Below are positions 62,247-64,000 of a DNA stretch of 64,000 nucleotides, one piece after another. This DNA is from Candidatus Zhuqueibacterota bacterium (GTDB lineage Bacteria; Zhuqueibacterota; Zhuqueibacteria; Oceanimicrobiales; Oceanimicrobiaceae). The stretch's first letter is position 1. Every line of letters starts with the position of its first letter. Location: contig JAJDAD010000057.1 of NCBI GenBank assembly GCA_029262055.1, positions 59,417 through 123,416 on the forward strand, read 5' to 3'. The translations under genes were made by a program, and so were the position numbers. The notes below the pieces were generated by a model. That model was not told where the DNA came from, ran no database searches, and saw only the letters and a list, made by a program, of their open reading frames with translations.

Positions 62247-62792
62247 TCACTTGGATCTGTCTTTACTCCTCCAGCGCGGATGAGATTGCTCTTCCCTTAG
62301 AACCGTTTCGATATCTTGCAGGGCGCTTGCGACCACACCGGGTATCGCTTGCTGAACTTCCACTGAAAGCCCAGTGCCGACGTCAAAATCGGTGCATTCG
62401 ATGCCATAGATGAAAAGTTGTTGCGGCATTTTGTGCAGGGCACGGGCCAACTCAATGGCCTCAGCCAAACCTAACCCATGTGTCGAACAATTGAAAAGCT
62501 TGGCGGGAATGACCGACTTGTGGGATTCAAACCTGAGCACGGTGCCGACGTCCGCCCCAGAGACGACAGCATCAAAGACAAAGACGTGCGGACTTGACTG
62601 TATGATGTCGAGCAGTGTCGCGACTTCACCGGACATTTTGATGAGGCCCACACCGGGAGGGGCCTGGTCTTTCATCCTGTTGACGACTTCCCAGCCAACG
62701 CCATCGTCGCGCCGGTAGGGATTACCCACACCCACGACCGTAACCACAGGCCCGGCGGTGTCCTCCGCTCCAACCCGCATGTGCTCAATCAT
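62247..62792 (-). CDS. [NiFe]-hydrogenase maturation endopeptidase
   Basis: A 181-residue protease of the HyaD/HybD/HycI/HoxW family that removes the C-terminal tail of the hydrogenase large subunit after nickel insertion. The family start GVGNPYRRDDGVG is present. Candidate nickel-sensing residues are the aspartate in DDG, the aspartate in VFDAVVSG and the histidine in STHGLGL. It overlaps the preceding GNAT gene by 8 bp and belongs to the operon of the large subunit at the window edge, which is its expected substrate. Confidence 0.93.
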   Translation of the reverse strand: MIEHMRVGAEDTAGPVVTVVGVGNPYRRDDGVGWEVVNRMKDQAPPGVGLIKMSGEVATLLDIIQSSPHVFVFDAVVSGADVGTVLRFESHKSVIPAKLFNCSTHGLGLAEAIELARALHKMPQQLFIYGIECTDFDVGTGLSVEVQQAIPGVVASALQDIETVLREEQSHPRWRSKDRSK

Positions 62793-63423
62793 CTCTGACC
62801 TCGATATCGGCGACCGAGACCGTCGCGGTTATCACACCCTCCTCGACCTTCCAATCTATCTGCGGTGCAAGCTTTCGGAAAATGTGTTGAAAGGCGTGGT
62901 TTTCACTCAGGATACATGCGACAATGCGCTCGATATCGTAATCGCGCGCTATTCTCGCCAGGCGCCGGAGAAGCTCACTACCCAATCCCAAACCATGATA
63001 GTTATCAGCGATGACTACAGCCACTTCTGCCTCACGAGCGCCAGAAATCCTGCTCAGACGGCCAACCCCAATGATCTGCGGCGCTTTGTAGCGGAACGGC
63101 CGCCATTCCACCACCAGGACCATCCCATTCTTATATTCAGCCGCACACACTTTGGCCAGGCGGGCGGGCGCGATTCGGCTTCGTAGCTTAAGCTGCCCGA
63201 AGTAGCGCATGTAAACCGTTCGATCGGACAGGGTCTGGTGGAACCCCAGCAGCAACCTCTCGTCACTCGGTCGAATGGGTCGAATCATGACGCGGGAGCC
63301 ATCGCGCATCCGCCAGGGTCTGGCGTGCTCAGTTGGATAGCGGCGCCGCAGGCCCTCCCCGGTTGATACGCCGTGTCCGGGCTCTGGCTGACGGTCTGCA
63401 CAACTTCCGGTATTTGCAGTCAT
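62785..63423 (-). CDS. GNAT acetyltransferase (Pat/YfiQ C-terminal type)
   Basis: A 212-residue stand-alone GNAT domain. The start of the domain (MIRPIRPSDERLLLGFHQTLSDRTVYMRYFG) matches the acetyltransferase half of protein lysine acetyltransferases such as PatZ/YfiQ, without the CoA-ligase-like half. The acetyl-CoA loop is in NYHGLGLGSELL. The first 35 residues are of no known domain. It sits between the hydrogenase large subunit (21 bp gap) and the maturation protease (8 bp overlap), so it is co-transcribed with them. The substrate is unknown. Confidence 0.88.
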   Translation of the reverse strand: MTANTGSCADRQPEPGHGVSTGEGLRRRYPTEHARPWRMRDGSRVMIRPIRPSDERLLLGFHQTLSDRTVYMRYFGQLKLRSRIAPARLAKVCAAEYKNGMVLVVEWRPFRYKAPQIIGVGRLSRISGAREAEVAVVIADNYHGLGLGSELLRRLARIARDYDIERIVACILSENHAFQHIFRKLAPQIDWKVEEGVITATVSVADIEVRDD

Positions 63424-63444
63424 GGGGGAACGGCTCCGCAGGAT

Positions 63445-64000
63445 CTAACTACGCTCGATGTCTAACTTAAGAAAGTGAGTGGAACAGGAGATGCAGGGGT
63501 CGTAGTTTCGAATGGCCTGCTCACATTGCCACTTGAGCTTTTCATCGGACAAATCGAGGTTTGCCGGAATGAAATACCTGAGGTCATTCTCGATGGTTTT
63601 CTGATTGACGGCGGTCGGGGAGACAATTTTGGCATCCAGGATTTTCCCGCTGTCGTCGATGCTGTAGCGGTGGTAACAAATTCCGCGCGGGGCCTCTGTG
63701 GCACCGTAGCCGGTTCCGGCTCTTGGCTCAACATCAAAAGCCGGTCGATCGGGCCTTTCGTAATTTTCCACCACTCTCAATGCCTCTTCGAAAGCGTAGA
63801 CGACTTCAACACTTCGCACAATGATGCTCTTGAATGGATTGCGGCACACTGGCTGCAGGCCGGCACTGCGGGCCGTGTCTTGTGCCAGTGGAGTCAACTT
63901 GTCGAAGTTCAGGCTGTATCTTGCCAGCGGCCCCAGGAAGCAATTGCCCCGTCCTTTGACATACGTGTGCAGCGCGGTCGAGTGCTCAAGATGTTCCTCA
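63445..64000 (-). CDS. [NiFe]-hydrogenase large subunit, C-terminal part (group 3-like)
   Basis: The window holds the last 184 codons; the gene continues beyond 64000. The C-terminal active-site motif is DPCISCSTH, whose two cysteines bind the NiFe centre. A nine-residue tail (FLKLDIERS) follows the histidine where the maturation protease cuts. Upstream are the conserved [20 protein letters not shown] and [14 protein letters not shown] segments. The cytoplasmic, tail-processed type and the motif wording suggest group 3 (HoxH/sulfhydrogenase alpha-like); the subgroup is not decided. Confidence 0.92.
   Translation of the reverse strand, partial: EEHLEHSTALHTYVKGRGNCFLGPLARYSLNFDKLTPLAQDTARSAGLQPVCRNPFKSIIVRSVEVVYAFEEALRVVENYERPDRPAFDVEPRAGTGYGATEAPRGICYHRYSIDDSGKILDAKIVSPTAVNQKTIENDLRYFIPANLDLSDEKLKWQCEQAIRNYDPCISCSTHFLKLDIERS

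Overview
The window looks like chromosome from a Gram-negative bacterium of the FCB superphylum (Calditrichota, candidate KSB1 or similar). This placement is an inference. It rests on two large secreted proteins ending in a YPNPFN-type type IX secretion (T9SS)/FlgD-like sorting domain, a DUF5777-type beta-barrel, an STN/carboxypeptidase-regulatory protein, a POR-linked DHOD-like gene and many large hybrid histidine kinases. There is no phage, insertion sequence or CRISPR array. One tRNA (Leu-CAG) is present.

Layout. (1) 1-13980, all minus strand, is a nitrate respiration island. In transcription order it holds an Fe-S type Rrf2 regulator, a sensor kinase, an NtrC-type sigma54 activator, a membrane-anchored diheme cytochrome c, narG, narH, narJ, narI and narK. 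A sigma54-like promoter element lies just before the cytochrome gene. (2) 14511-17952, plus strand, holds a Bax-inhibitor-1-like membrane protein with a Cys4 module, a lipoprotein, and an STN-domain protein. (3) 18019-21526, minus strand, is a three-gene minor-pilin cassette. Each prepilin stem carries a different extracellular beta-sandwich module, and one is an F-type (fucose) lectin with a complete sugar-binding motif. A single-domain response regulator diverges from it. (4) 22529-24922 is a secreted gluzincin-like protein with a T9SS tail. (5) 24979-29673, minus strand, is a b6-type Rieske/cytochrome b complex. Its cytochrome b is fused to a diheme cytochrome c, and the operon also has a separate diheme cytochrome, a CX4CH lipoprotein and a CX4CH-cytochrome/beta-barrel fusion. 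(6) 29904-34802 is housekeeping: tyrS, smpB, tRNA-Leu, an FmdB zinc ribbon, tryptophanase and a phosphopantetheinyl transferase. (7) 35289-52340 is a two-component signalling block with two paralogous three-receiver hybrid kinases, a porin and a PstS-like protein, a second three-gene kinase/regulator operon, and two decayed two-component fragments. (8) 53309-58197 holds pyruvate:ferredoxin oxidoreductase and its DHOD-like partner. (9) 58786-61881 is a secreted SBBP-repeat propeller. (10) 62247-64000 is the end of a group 3 [NiFe]-hydrogenase operon, with a GNAT protein and the maturation protease.

Together these suggest a flexible heterotroph. It would oxidise pyruvate through ferredoxin, handle hydrogen, and respire nitrate with a quinol-oxidising Nar and a bc-type complex. 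It also appears to display surface adhesins and secreted proteins and to have strong sensory capacity. The most unusual items are the lectin-tipped minor pilins, the cytochrome/beta-barrel fusion, and the sigma54 plus Rrf2 control apparatus attached to nar.
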